64,000 nt of DNA from Phytophthora hibernalis (lineage: Eukaryota; Oomycota; Peronosporomycetes; Peronosporales; Peronosporaceae), in the NCBI GenBank assembly GCA_012656075.1, contig JAAKBF010000360.1, positions 1 to 64,000 on the forward strand. Reading direction: 5' to 3'. Below, one piece after another: positions 11,401-26,518 of this stretch. Numbering within the stretch: position 1 is the stretch's first letter; every line of letters begins with the position of its first letter. Below the pieces are notes generated by a model. The model did no database searches, was not told the origin of the DNA, and worked only from the letters and a program-made list of their open reading frames with translations. The translations under genes were made by a program, and so were the position numbers.

Positions 11401-14400
11401 CACGAACTTCGGGAATCATAGCGAAGAATTCACGACAATAGCGGTCGCATCCTGCAATGCTTCTGTTCAGAAACTCCACCTCGACAATAAGGCGCGGACG
11501 GACGGGTAGCTCACCAATCGACGAGACACAGTGGCCGAAAAGCGTTATCCGGCCGACGTACGACGAGCTGCTGTGTCCCGGGAAGCCGCAGCTCCATGTT
11601 CCCTCCACCGGCATATAAAACTTGCTCATTGGCAGCCGCATAGCTGCGCGTACTCGACCATGTTGAGAAAGAAATGGGAAAGGGCTTACCTGTAGTTATG
11701 GTCAATATTTTGGCTTGCACAAAAACATGGAGCTGTAATGACATTACGGCAGGATGGCAGGACTTCGGTACTGGAGATGCTGGTGGTTCCGGGAATTATC
11801 GGATACAGCAACTCGTCAACCAAAATCTTCCACCAATTCAAGCCTCTCGTAAAGACTCCAGAGGTCAATCTGAAGGTCAGGATATGCTGTTGGGTCGACA
11901 GGTTGAACAGTGTGGATAGCATTCCAGAAAATGTCGGCAGCAGCAATCTGCACAAACGGACGGTCCTCAGCGTGCCACGGGATTTCGAGGAATCGAATTT
12001 CTTGATGCCGCACAGGAGCAAGAGGCAAAATTCGCAGCACCGCCTGGCCGAGCAGTCTGTCTACCGCACGCTGAGAGTCGGCATCGAGAGCGGCACTACC
12101 AAAGCTCACCGCATCCGCGACCACAAAACGTGGTCCTGCTCGTTGCGGCGACACAAAACCGCTAGGCAAGCAAACCCTTCGCCCCGGACTGGACGATCAG
12201 AGAACTTGAACAGCAGCGCCGCACGAACTTCGGGAATCATAGCGAAGAATTCACGACAATAGCGGTCGCATCCTGCAATGCTTCTGTTCAGAAACTCCAC
12301 CTCGACAATAAGGCGCGGACGGACGGGTAGCTCACCAATCGACGAGACACAGTGGCCGAAAAGCGTTATCCGGCCGACGTACGACGAGCTGCTGTGTCCC
12401 GGGAAGCCGCAGCTCCATGTTCCCTCCACCGGCATATAAAACTTGCTCATTGGCAGCCGCATAGCTGCGCGTACTCGACCATGTTGAGAAAGAAATGGGA
12501 AAGGGCTTACCTGTAGTTATGGTCAATATTTTGGCTTGCACAAAAACATGGAGCTGTAATGACATTACGGCAGGATGGCAGGACTTCGGTACTGGAGATG
12601 CTGGTGGTTCCGGGAATTATCGGATACAGCAACTCGTCAACCAAAATCTTCCACCAATTCAAGCCTCTCGTAAAGACTCCAGAGGTCAATCTGAAGGTCA
12701 GGATATGCTGTTGGGTCGACAGGTTGAACAGTGTGGATAGCATTCCAGAAAATGTCGGCAGCAGCAATCTGCACAAACGGACGGTCCTCAGCGTGCCACG
12801 GGATTTCGAGGAATCGAATTTCTTGATGCCGCACAGGAGCAAGAGGCAAAATTCGCAGCACCGCCTGGCCGAGCAGTCTGTCTACCGCACGCTGAGAGTC
12901 GGCATCGAGAGCGGCACTACCAAAGCTCACCGCATCCGCGACCACAAAACGTGGTCCTGCTCGTTGCGGCGACACAAAACCGCTAGGCAAGCAAACCCTT
13001 CGCCCCGGACTGGACGATCAGAGAACTTGAACAGCAGCGCCGCACGAACTTCGGGAATCATAGCGAAGAATTCACGACAATAGCGGTCGCATCCTGCAAT
13101 GCTTCTGTTCAGAAACTCCACCTCGACAATAAGGCGCGGACGGACGGGTAGCTCACCAATCGACGAGACACAGTGGCCGAAAAGCGTTATCCGGCCGACG
13201 TACGACGAGCTGCTGTGTCCCGGGAAGCCGCAGCTCCATGTTCCCTCCACCGGCATATAAAACTTGCTCATTGGCAGCCGCATAGCTGCGCGTACTCGAC
13301 CATGTTGAGAAAGAAATGGGAAAGGGCTTACCTGTAGTTATGGTCAATATTTTGGCTTGCACAAAAACATGGAGCTGTAATGACATTACGGCAGGATGGC
13401 AGGACTTCGGTACTGGAGATGCTGGTGGTTCCGGGAATTATCGGATACAGCAACTCGTCAACCAAAATCTTCCACCAATTCAAGCCTCTCGTAAAGACTC
13501 CAGAGGTCAATCTGAAGGTCAGGATATGCTGTTGGGTCGACAGGTTGAACAGTGTGGATAGCATTCCAGAAAATGTCGGCAGCAGCAATCTGCACAAACG
13601 GACGGTCCTCAGCGTGCCACGGGATTTCGAGGAATCGAATTTCTTGATGCCGCACAGGAGCAAGAGGCAAAATTCGCAGCACCGCCTGGCCGAGCAGTCT
13701 GTCTACCGCACGCTGAGAGTCGGCATCGAGAGCGGCACTACCAAAGCTCACCGCATCCGCGACCACAAAACGTGGTCCTGCTCGTTGCGGCGACACAAAA
13801 CCGCTAGGCAAGCAAACCCTTCGCCCCGGACTGGACGATCAGAGAACTTGAACAGCAGCGCCGCACGAACTTCGGGAATCATAGCGAAGAATTCACGACA
13901 ATAGCGGTCGCATCCTGCAATGCTTCTGTTCAGAAACTCCACCTCGACAATAAGGCGCGGACGGACGGGTAGCTCACCAATCGACGAGACACAGTGGCCG
14001 AAAAGCGTTATCCGGCCGACGTACGACGAGCTGCTGTGTCCCGGGAAGCCGCAGCTCCATGTTCCCTCCACCGGCATATAAAACTTGCTCATTGGCAGCC
14101 GCATAGCTGCGCGTACTCGACCATGTTGAGAAAGAAATGGGAAAGGGCTTACCTGTAGTTATGGTCAATATTTTGGCTTGCACAAAAACATGGAGCTGTA
14201 ATGACATTACGGCAGGATGGCAGGACTTCGGTACTGGAGATGCTGGTGGTTCCGGGAATTATCGGATACAGCAACTCGTCAACCAAAATCTTCCACCAAT
14301 TCAAGCCTCTCGTAAAGACTCCAGAGGTCAATCTGAAGGTCAGGATATGCTGTTGGGTCGACAGGTTGAACAGTGTGGATAGCATTCCAGAAAATGTCGG

Positions 14401-17400
14401 CAGCAGCAATCTGCACAAACGGACGGTCCTCAGCGTGCCACGGGATTTCGAGGAATCGAATTTCTTGATGCCGCACAGGAGCAAGAGGCAAAATTCGCAG
14501 CACCGCCTGGCCGAGCAGTCTGTCTACCGCACGCTGAGAGTCGGCATCGAGAGCGGCACTACCAAAGCTCACCGCATCCGCGACCACAAAACGTGGTCCT
14601 GCTCGTTGCGGCGACACAAAACCGCTAGGCAAGCAAACCCTTCGCCCCGGACTGGACGATCAGAGAACTTGAACAGCAGCGCCGCACGAACTTCGGGAAT
14701 CATAGCGAAGAATTCACGACAATAGCGGTCGCATCCTGCAATGCTTCTGTTCAGAAACTCCACCTCGACAATAAGGCGCGGACGGACGGGTAGCTCACCA
14801 ATCGACGAGACACAGTGGCCGAAAAGCGTTATCCGGCCGACGTACGACGAGCTGCTGTGTCCCGGGAAGCCGCAGCTCCATGTTCCCTCCACCGGCATAT
14901 AAAACTTGCTCATTGGCAGCCGCATAGCTGCGCGTACTCGACCATGTTGAGAAAGAAATGGGAAAGGGCTTACCTGTAGTTATGGTCAATATTTTGGCTT
15001 GCACAAAAACATGGAGCTGTAATGACATTACGGCAGGATGGCAGGACTTCGGTACTGGAGATGCTGGTGGTTCCGGGAATTATCGGATACAGCAACTCGT
15101 CAACCAAAATCTTCCACCAATTCAAGCCTCTCGTAAAGACTCCAGAGGTCAATCTGAAGGTCAGGATATGCTGTTGGGTCGACAGGTTGAACAGTGTGGA
15201 TAGCATTCCAGAAAATGTCGGCAGCAGCAATCTGCACAAACGGACGGTCCTCAGCGTGCCACGGGATTTCGAGGAATCGAATTTCTTGATGCCGCACAGG
15301 AGCAAGAGGCAAAATTCGCAGCACCGCCTGGCCGAGCAGTCTGTCTACCGCACGCTGAGAGTCGGCATCGAGAGCGGCACTACCAAAGCTCACCGCATCC
15401 GCGACCACAAAACGTGGTCCTGCTCGTTGCGGCGACACAAAACCGCTAGGCAAGCAAACCCTTCGCCCCGGACTGGACGATCAGAGAACTTGAACAGCAG
15501 CGCCGCACGAACTTCGGGAATCATAGCGAAGAATTCACGACAATAGCGGTCGCATCCTGCAATGCTTCTGTTCAGAAACTCCACCTCGACAATAAGGCGC
15601 GGACGGACGGGTAGCTCACCAATCGACGAGACACAGTGGCCGAAAAGCGTTATCCGGCCGACGTACGACGAGCTGCTGTGTCCCGGGAAGCCGCAGCTCC
15701 ATGTTCCCTCCACCGGCATATAAAACTTGCTCATTGGCAGCCGCATAGCTGCGCGTACTCGACCATGTTGAGAAAGAAATGGGAAAGGGCTTACCTGTAG
15801 TTATGGTCAATATTTTGGCTTGCACAAAAACATGGAGCTGTAATGACATTACGGCAGGATGGCAGGACTTCGGTACTGGAGATGCTGGTGGTTCCGGGAA
15901 TTATCGGATACAGCAACTCGTCAACCAAAATCTTCCACCAATTCAAGCCTCTCGTAAAGACTCCAGAGGTCAATCTGAAGGTCAGGATATGCTGTTGGGT
16001 CGACAGGTTGAACAGTGTGGATAGCATTCCAGAAAATGTCGGCAGCAGCAATCTGCACAAACGGACGGTCCTCAGCGTGCCACGGGATTTCGAGGAATCG
16101 AATTTCTTGATGCCGCACAGGAGCAAGAGGCAAAATTCGCAGCACCGCCTGGCCGAGCAGTCTGTCTACCGCACGCTGAGAGTCGGCATCGAGAGCGGCA
16201 CTACCAAAGCTCACCGCATCCGCGACCACAAAACGTGGTCCTGCTCGTTGCGGCGACACAAAACCGCTAGGCAAGCAAACCCTTCGCCCCGGACTGGACG
16301 ATCAGAGAACTTGAACAGCAGCGCCGCACGAACTTCGGGAATCATAGCGAAGAATTCACGACAATAGCGGTCGCATCCTGCAATGCTTCTGTTCAGAAAC
16401 TCCACCTCGACAATAAGGCGCGGACGGACGGGTAGCTCACCAATCGACGAGACACAGTGGCCGAAAAGCGTTATCCGGCCGACGTACGACGAGCTGCTGT
16501 GTCCCGGGAAGCCGCAGCTCCATGTTCCCTCCACCGGCATATAAAACTTGCTCATTGGCAGCCGCATAGCTGCGCGTACTCGACCATGTTGAGAAAGAAA
16601 TGGGAAAGGGCTTACCTGTAGTTATGGTCAATATTTTGGCTTGCACAAAAACATGGAGCTGTAATGACATTACGGCAGGATGGCAGGACTTCGGTACTGG
16701 AGATGCTGGTGGTTCCGGGAATTATCGGATACAGCAACTCGTCAACCAAAATCTTCCACCAATTCAAGCCTCTCGTAAAGACTCCAGAGGTCAATCTGAA
16801 GGTCAGGATATGCTGTTGGGTCGACAGGTTGAACAGTGTGGATAGCATTCCAGAAAATGTCGGCAGCAGCAATCTGCACAAACGGACGGTCCTCAGCGTG
16901 CCACGGGATTTCGAGGAATCGAATTTCTTGATGCCGCACAGGAGCAAGAGGCAAAATTCGCAGCACCGCCTGGCCGAGCAGTCTGTCTACCGCACGCTGA
17001 GAGTCGGCATCGAGAGCGGCACTACCAAAGCTCACCGCATCCGCGACCACAAAACGTGGTCCTGCTCGTTGCGGCGACACAAAACCGCTAGGCAAGCAAA
17101 CCCTTCGCCCCGGACTGGACGATCAGAGAACTTGAACAGCAGCGCCGCACGAACTTCGGGAATCATAGCGAAGAATTCACGACAATAGCGGTCGCATCCT
17201 GCAATGCTTCTGTTCAGAAACTCCACCTCGACAATAAGGCGCGGACGGACGGGTAGCTCACCAATCGACGAGACACAGTGGCCGAAAAGCGTTATCCGGC
17301 CGACGTACGACGAGCTGCTGTGTCCCGGGAAGCCGCAGCTCCATGTTCCCTCCACCGGCATATAAAACTTGCTCATTGGCAGCCGCATAGCTGCGCGTAC

Positions 17401-20400
17401 TCGACCATGTTGAGAAAGAAATGGGAAAGGGCTTACCTGTAGTTATGGTCAATATTTTGGCTTGCACAAAAACATGGAGCTGTAATGACATTACGGCAGG
17501 ATGGCAGGACTTCGGTACTGGAGATGCTGGTGGTTCCGGGAATTATCGGATACAGCAACTCGTCAACCAAAATCTTCCACCAATTCAAGCCTCTCGTAAA
17601 GACTCCAGAGGTCAATCTGAAGGTCAGGATATGCTGTTGGGTCGACAGGTTGAACAGTGTGGATAGCATTCCAGAAAATGTCGGCAGCAGCAATCTGCAC
17701 AAACGGACGGTCCTCAGCGTGCCACGGGATTTCGAGGAATCGAATTTCTTGATGCCGCACAGGAGCAAGAGGCAAAATTCGCAGCACCGCCTGGCCGAGC
17801 AGTCTGTCTACCGCACGCTGAGAGTCGGCATCGAGAGCGGCACTACCAAAGCTCACCGCATCCGCGACCACAAAACGTGGTCCTGCTCGTTGCGGCGACA
17901 CAAAACCGCTAGGCAAGCAAACCCTTCGCCCCGGACTGGACGATCAGAGAACTTGAACAGCAGCGCCGCACGAACTTCGGGAATCATAGCGAAGAATTCA
18001 CGACAATAGCGGTCGCATCCTGCAATGCTTCTGTTCAGAAACTCCACCTCGACAATAAGGCGCGGACGGACGGGTAGCTCACCAATCGACGAGACACAGT
18101 GGCCGAAAAGCGTTATCCGGCCGACGTACGACGAGCTGCTGTGTCCCGGGAAGCCGCAGCTCCATGTTCCCTCCACCGGCATATAAAACTTGCTCATTGG
18201 CAGCCGCATAGCTGCGCGTACTCGACCATGTTGAGAAAGAAATGGGAAAGGGCTTACCTGTAGTTATGGTCAATATTTTGGCTTGCACAAAAACATGGAG
18301 CTGTAATGACATTACGGCAGGATGGCAGGACTTCGGTACTGGAGATGCTGGTGGTTCCGGGAATTATCGGATACAGCAACTCGTCAACCAAAATCTTCCA
18401 CCAATTCAAGCCTCTCGTAAAGACTCCAGAGGTCAATCTGAAGGTCAGGATATGCTGTTGGGTCGACAGGTTGAACAGTGTGGATAGCATTCCAGAAAAT
18501 GTCGGCAGCAGCAATCTGCACAAACGGACGGTCCTCAGCGTGCCACGGGATTTCGAGGAATCGAATTTCTTGATGCCGCACAGGAGCAAGAGGCAAAATT
18601 CGCAGCACCGCCTGGCCGAGCAGTCTGTCTACCGCACGCTGAGAGTCGGCATCGAGAGCGGCACTACCAAAGCTCACCGCATCCGCGACCACAAAACGTG
18701 GTCCTGCTCGTTGCGGCGACACAAAACCGCTAGGCAAGCAAACCCTTCGCCCCGGACTGGACGATCAGAGAACTTGAACAGCAGCGCCGCACGAACTTCG
18801 GGAATCATAGCGAAGAATTCACGACAATAGCGGTCGCATCCTGCAATGCTTCTGTTCAGAAACTCCACCTCGACAATAAGGCGCGGACGGACGGGTAGCT
18901 CACCAATCGACGAGACACAGTGGCCGAAAAGCGTTATCCGGCCGACGTACGACGAGCTGCTGTGTCCCGGGAAGCCGCAGCTCCATGTTCCCTCCACCGG
19001 CATATAAAACTTGCTCATTGGCAGCCGCATAGCTGCGCGTACTCGACCATGTTGAGAAAGAAATGGGAAAGGGCTTACCTGTAGTTATGGTCAATATTTT
19101 GGCTTGCACAAAAACATGGAGCTGTAATGACATTACGGCAGGATGGCAGGACTTCGGTACTGGAGATGCTGGTGGTTCCGGGAATTATCGGATACAGCAA
19201 CTCGTCAACCAAAATCTTCCACCAATTCAAGCCTCTCGTAAAGACTCCAGAGGTCAATCTGAAGGTCAGGATATGCTGTTGGGTCGACAGGTTGAACAGT
19301 GTGGATAGCATTCCAGAAAATGTCGGCAGCAGCAATCTGCACAAACGGACGGTCCTCAGCGTGCCACGGGATTTCGAGGAATCGAATTTCTTGATGCCGC
19401 ACAGGAGCAAGAGGCAAAATTCGCAGCACCGCCTGGCCGAGCAGTCTGTCTACCGCACGCTGAGAGTCGGCATCGAGAGCGGCACTACCAAAGCTCACCG
19501 CATCCGCGACCACAAAACGTGGTCCTGCTCGTTGCGGCGACACAAAACCGCTAGGCAAGCAAACCCTTCGCCCCGGACTGGACGATCAGAGAACTTGAAC
19601 AGCAGCGCCGCACGAACTTCGGGAATCATAGCGAAGAATTCACGACAATAGCGGTCGCATCCTGCAATGCTTCTGTTCAGAAACTCCACCTCGACAATAA
19701 GGCGCGGACGGACGGGTAGCTCACCAATCGACGAGACACAGTGGCCGAAAAGCGTTATCCGGCCGACGTACGACGAGCTGCTGTGTCCCGGGAAGCCGCA
19801 GCTCCATGTTCCCTCCACCGGCATATAAAACTTGCTCATTGGCAGCCGCATAGCTGCGCGTACTCGACCATGTTGAGAAAGAAATGGGAAAGGGCTTACC
19901 TGTAGTTATGGTCAATATTTTGGCTTGCACAAAAACATGGAGCTGTAATGACATTACGGCAGGATGGCAGGACTTCGGTACTGGAGATGCTGGTGGTTCC
20001 GGGAATTATCGGATACAGCAACTCGTCAACCAAAATCTTCCACCAATTCAAGCCTCTCGTAAAGACTCCAGAGGTCAATCTGAAGGTCAGGATATGCTGT
20101 TGGGTCGACAGGTTGAACAGTGTGGATAGCATTCCAGAAAATGTCGGCAGCAGCAATCTGCACAAACGGACGGTCCTCAGCGTGCCACGGGATTTCGAGG
20201 AATCGAATTTCTTGATGCCGCACAGGAGCAAGAGGCAAAATTCGCAGCACCGCCTGGCCGAGCAGTCTGTCTACCGCACGCTGAGAGTCGGCATCGAGAG
20301 CGGCACTACCAAAGCTCACCGCATCCGCGACCACAAAACGTGGTCCTGCTCGTTGCGGCGACACAAAACCGCTAGGCAAGCAAACCCTTCGCCCCGGACT

Positions 20401-23400
20401 GGACGATCAGAGAACTTGAACAGCAGCGCCGCACGAACTTCGGGAATCATAGCGAAGAATTCACGACAATAGCGGTCGCATCCTGCAATGCTTCTGTTCA
20501 GAAACTCCACCTCGACAATAAGGCGCGGACGGACGGGTAGCTCACCAATCGACGAGACACAGTGGCCGAAAAGCGTTATCCGGCCGACGTACGACGAGCT
20601 GCTGTGTCCCGGGAAGCCGCAGCTCCATGTTCCCTCCACCGGCATATAAAACTTGCTCATTGGCAGCCGCATAGCTGCGCGTACTCGACCATGTTGAGAA
20701 AGAAATGGGAAAGGGCTTACCTGTAGTTATGGTCAATATTTTGGCTTGCACAAAAACATGGAGCTGTAATGACATTACGGCAGGATGGCAGGACTTCGGT
20801 ACTGGAGATGCTGGTGGTTCCGGGAATTATCGGATACAGCAACTCGTCAACCAAAATCTTCCACCAATTCAAGCCTCTCGTAAAGACTCCAGAGGTCAAT
20901 CTGAAGGTCAGGATATGCTGTTGGGTCGACAGGTTGAACAGTGTGGATAGCATTCCAGAAAATGTCGGCAGCAGCAATCTGCACAAACGGACGGTCCTCA
21001 GCGTGCCACGGGATTTCGAGGAATCGAATTTCTTGATGCCGCACAGGAGCAAGAGGCAAAATTCGCAGCACCGCCTGGCCGAGCAGTCTGTCTACCGCAC
21101 GCTGAGAGTCGGCATCGAGAGCGGCACTACCAAAGCTCACCGCATCCGCGACCACAAAACGTGGTCCTGCTCGTTGCGGCGACACAAAACCGCTAGGCAA
21201 GCAAACCCTTCGCCCCGGACTGGACGATCAGAGAACTTGAACAGCAGCGCCGCACGAACTTCGGGAATCATAGCGAAGAATTCACGACAATAGCGGTCGC
21301 ATCCTGCAATGCTTCTGTTCAGAAACTCCACCTCGACAATAAGGCGCGGACGGACGGGTAGCTCACCAATCGACGAGACACAGTGGCCGAAAAGCGTTAT
21401 CCGGCCGACGTACGACGAGCTGCTGTGTCCCGGGAAGCCGCAGCTCCATGTTCCCTCCACCGGCATATAAAACTTGCTCATTGGCAGCCGCATAGCTGCG
21501 CGTACTCGACCATGTTGAGAAAGAAATGGGAAAGGGCTTACCTGTAGTTATGGTCAATATTTTGGCTTGCACAAAAACATGGAGCTGTAATGACATTACG
21601 GCAGGATGGCAGGACTTCGGTACTGGAGATGCTGGTGGTTCCGGGAATTATCGGATACAGCAACTCGTCAACCAAAATCTTCCACCAATTCAAGCCTCTC
21701 GTAAAGACTCCAGAGGTCAATCTGAAGGTCAGGATATGCTGTTGGGTCGACAGGTTGAACAGTGTGGATAGCATTCCAGAAAATGTCGGCAGCAGCAATC
21801 TGCACAAACGGACGGTCCTCAGCGTGCCACGGGATTTCGAGGAATCGAATTTCTTGATGCCGCACAGGAGCAAGAGGCAAAATTCGCAGCACCGCCTGGC
21901 CGAGCAGTCTGTCTACCGCACGCTGAGAGTCGGCATCGAGAGCGGCACTACCAAAGCTCACCGCATCCGCGACCACAAAACGTGGTCCTGCTCGTTGCGG
22001 CGACACAAAACCGCTAGGCAAGCAAACCCTTCGCCCCGGACTGGACGATCAGAGAACTTGAACAGCAGCGCCGCACGAACTTCGGGAATCATAGCGAAGA
22101 ATTCACGACAATAGCGGTCGCATCCTGCAATGCTTCTGTTCAGAAACTCCACCTCGACAATAAGGCGCGGACGGACGGGTAGCTCACCAATCGACGAGAC
22201 ACAGTGGCCGAAAAGCGTTATCCGGCCGACGTACGACGAGCTGCTGTGTCCCGGGAAGCCGCAGCTCCATGTTCCCTCCACCGGCATATAAAACTTGCTC
22301 ATTGGCAGCCGCATAGCTGCGCGTACTCGACCATGTTGAGAAAGAAATGGGAAAGGGCTTACCTGTAGTTATGGTCAATATTTTGGCTTGCACAAAAACA
22401 TGGAGCTGTAATGACATTACGGCAGGATGGCAGGACTTCGGTACTGGAGATGCTGGTGGTTCCGGGAATTATCGGATACAGCAACTCGTCAACCAAAATC
22501 TTCCACCAATTCAAGCCTCTCGTAAAGACTCCAGAGGTCAATCTGAAGGTCAGGATATGCTGTTGGGTCGACAGGTTGAACAGTGTGGATAGCATTCCAG
22601 AAAATGTCGGCAGCAGCAATCTGCACAAACGGACGGTCCTCAGCGTGCCACGGGATTTCGAGGAATCGAATTTCTTGATGCCGCACAGGAGCAAGAGGCA
22701 AAATTCGCAGCACCGCCTGGCCGAGCAGTCTGTCTACCGCACGCTGAGAGTCGGCATCGAGAGCGGCACTACCAAAGCTCACCGCATCCGCGACCACAAA
22801 ACGTGGTCCTGCTCGTTGCGGCGACACAAAACCGCTAGGCAAGCAAACCCTTCGCCCCGGACTGGACGATCAGAGAACTTGAACAGCAGCGCCGCACGAA
22901 CTTCGGGAATCATAGCGAAGAATTCACGACAATAGCGGTCGCATCCTGCAATGCTTCTGTTCAGAAACTCCACCTCGACAATAAGGCGCGGACGGACGGG
23001 TAGCTCACCAATCGACGAGACACAGTGGCCGAAAAGCGTTATCCGGCCGACGTACGACGAGCTGCTGTGTCCCGGGAAGCCGCAGCTCCATGTTCCCTCC
23101 ACCGGCATATAAAACTTGCTCATTGGCAGCCGCATAGCTGCGCGTACTCGACCATGTTGAGAAAGAAATGGGAAAGGGCTTACCTGTAGTTATGGTCAAT
23201 ATTTTGGCTTGCACAAAAACATGGAGCTGTAATGACATTACGGCAGGATGGCAGGACTTCGGTACTGGAGATGCTGGTGGTTCCGGGAATTATCGGATAC
23301 AGCAACTCGTCAACCAAAATCTTCCACCAATTCAAGCCTCTCGTAAAGACTCCAGAGGTCAATCTGAAGGTCAGGATATGCTGTTGGGTCGACAGGTTGA

Positions 23401-26400
23401 ACAGTGTGGATAGCATTCCAGAAAATGTCGGCAGCAGCAATCTGCACAAACGGACGGTCCTCAGCGTGCCACGGGATTTCGAGGAATCGAATTTCTTGAT
23501 GCCGCACAGGAGCAAGAGGCAAAATTCGCAGCACCGCCTGGCCGAGCAGTCTGTCTACCGCACGCTGAGAGTCGGCATCGAGAGCGGCACTACCAAAGCT
23601 CACCGCATCCGCGACCACAAAACGTGGTCCTGCTCGTTGCGGCGACACAAAACCGCTAGGCAAGCAAACCCTTCGCCCCGGACTGGACGATCAGAGAACT
23701 TGAACAGCAGCGCCGCACGAACTTCGGGAATCATAGCGAAGAATTCACGACAATAGCGGTCGCATCCTGCAATGCTTCTGTTCAGAAACTCCACCTCGAC
23801 AATAAGGCGCGGACGGACGGGTAGCTCACCAATCGACGAGACACAGTGGCCGAAAAGCGTTATCCGGCCGACGTACGACGAGCTGCTGTGTCCCGGGAAG
23901 CCGCAGCTCCATGTTCCCTCCACCGGCATATAAAACTTGCTCATTGGCAGCCGCATAGCTGCGCGTACTCGACCATGTTGAGAAAGAAATGGGAAAGGGC
24001 TTACCTGTAGTTATGGTCAATATTTTGGCTTGCACAAAAACATGGAGCTGTAATGACATTACGGCAGGATGGCAGGACTTCGGTACTGGAGATGCTGGTG
24101 GTTCCGGGAATTATCGGATACAGCAACTCGTCAACCAAAATCTTCCACCAATTCAAGCCTCTCGTAAAGACTCCAGAGGTCAATCTGAAGGTCAGGATAT
24201 GCTGTTGGGTCGACAGGTTGAACAGTGTGGATAGCATTCCAGAAAATGTCGGCAGCAGCAATCTGCACAAACGGACGGTCCTCAGCGTGCCACGGGATTT
24301 CGAGGAATCGAATTTCTTGATGCCGCACAGGAGCAAGAGGCAAAATTCGCAGCACCGCCTGGCCGAGCAGTCTGTCTACCGCACGCTGAGAGTCGGCATC
24401 GAGAGCGGCACTACCAAAGCTCACCGCATCCGCGACCACAAAACGTGGTCCTGCTCGTTGCGGCGACACAAAACCGCTAGGCAAGCAAACCCTTCGCCCC
24501 GGACTGGACGATCAGAGAACTTGAACAGCAGCGCCGCACGAACTTCGGGAATCATAGCGAAGAATTCACGACAATAGCGGTCGCATCCTGCAATGCTTCT
24601 GTTCAGAAACTCCACCTCGACAATAAGGCGCGGACGGACGGGTAGCTCACCAATCGACGAGACACAGTGGCCGAAAAGCGTTATCCGGCCGACGTACGAC
24701 GAGCTGCTGTGTCCCGGGAAGCCGCAGCTCCATGTTCCCTCCACCGGCATATAAAACTTGCTCATTGGCAGCCGCATAGCTGCGCGTACTCGACCATGTT
24801 GAGAAAGAAATGGGAAAGGGCTTACCTGTAGTTATGGTCAATATTTTGGCTTGCACAAAAACATGGAGCTGTAATGACATTACGGCAGGATGGCAGGACT
24901 TCGGTACTGGAGATGCTGGTGGTTCCGGGAATTATCGGATACAGCAACTCGTCAACCAAAATCTTCCACCAATTCAAGCCTCTCGTAAAGACTCCAGAGG
25001 TCAATCTGAAGGTCAGGATATGCTGTTGGGTCGACAGGTTGAACAGTGTGGATAGCATTCCAGAAAATGTCGGCAGCAGCAATCTGCACAAACGGACGGT
25101 CCTCAGCGTGCCACGGGATTTCGAGGAATCGAATTTCTTGATGCCGCACAGGAGCAAGAGGCAAAATTCGCAGCACCGCCTGGCCGAGCAGTCTGTCTAC
25201 CGCACGCTGAGAGTCGGCATCGAGAGCGGCACTACCAAAGCTCACCGCATCCGCGACCACAAAACGTGGTCCTGCTCGTTGCGGCGACACAAAACCGCTA
25301 GGCAAGCAAACCCTTCGCCCCGGACTGGACGATCAGAGAACTTGAACAGCAGCGCCGCACGAACTTCGGGAATCATAGCGAAGAATTCACGACAATAGCG
25401 GTCGCATCCTGCAATGCTTCTGTTCAGAAACTCCACCTCGACAATAAGGCGCGGACGGACGGGTAGCTCACCAATCGACGAGACACAGTGGCCGAAAAGC
25501 GTTATCCGGCCGACGTACGACGAGCTGCTGTGTCCCGGGAAGCCGCAGCTCCATGTTCCCTCCACCGGCATATAAAACTTGCTCATTGGCAGCCGCATAG
25601 CTGCGCGTACTCGACCATGTTGAGAAAGAAATGGGAAAGGGCTTACCTGTAGTTATGGTCAATATTTTGGCTTGCACAAAAACATGGAGCTGTAATGACA
25701 TTACGGCAGGATGGCAGGACTTCGGTACTGGAGATGCTGGTGGTTCCGGGAATTATCGGATACAGCAACTCGTCAACCAAAATCTTCCACCAATTCAAGC
25801 CTCTCGTAAAGACTCCAGAGGTCAATCTGAAGGTCAGGATATGCTGTTGGGTCGACAGGTTGAACAGTGTGGATAGCATTCCAGAAAATGTCGGCAGCAG
25901 CAATCTGCACAAACGGACGGTCCTCAGCGTGCCACGGGATTTCGAGGAATCGAATTTCTTGATGCCGCACAGGAGCAAGAGGCAAAATTCGCAGCACCGC
26001 CTGGCCGAGCAGTCTGTCTACCGCACGCTGAGAGTCGGCATCGAGAGCGGCACTACCAAAGCTCACCGCATCCGCGACCACAAAACGTGGTCCTGCTCGT
26101 TGCGGCGACACAAAACCGCTAGGCAAGCAAACCCTTCGCCCCGGACTGGACGATCAGAGAACTTGAACAGCAGCGCCGCACGAACTTCGGGAATCATAGC
26201 GAAGAATTCACGACAATAGCGGTCGCATCCTGCAATGCTTCTGTTCAGAAACTCCACCTCGACAATAAGGCGCGGACGGACGGGTAGCTCACCAATCGAC
26301 GAGACACAGTGGCCGAAAAGCGTTATCCGGCCGACGTACGACGAGCTGCTGTGTCCCGGGAAGCCGCAGCTCCATGTTCCCTCCACCGGCATATAAAACT

Positions 26401-26518
26401 TGCTCATTGGCAGCCGCATAGCTGCGCGTACTCGACCATGTTGAGAAAGAAATGGGAAAGGGCTTACCTGTAGTTATGGTCAATATTTTGGCTTGCACAA
26501 AAACATGGAGCTGTAATG
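8457..26518 (-). repeat. Homogeneous core of the array (units 7-28)
   Basis: Twenty-two consecutive units of exactly 821 bp with no substitution or indel that I can find, encoding identical peptides in every frame. This contrasts with both edges. It fits strong homogenisation by unequal exchange or gene conversion, or a very recent amplification, or assembler consensus copying. Confidence 0.8.
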
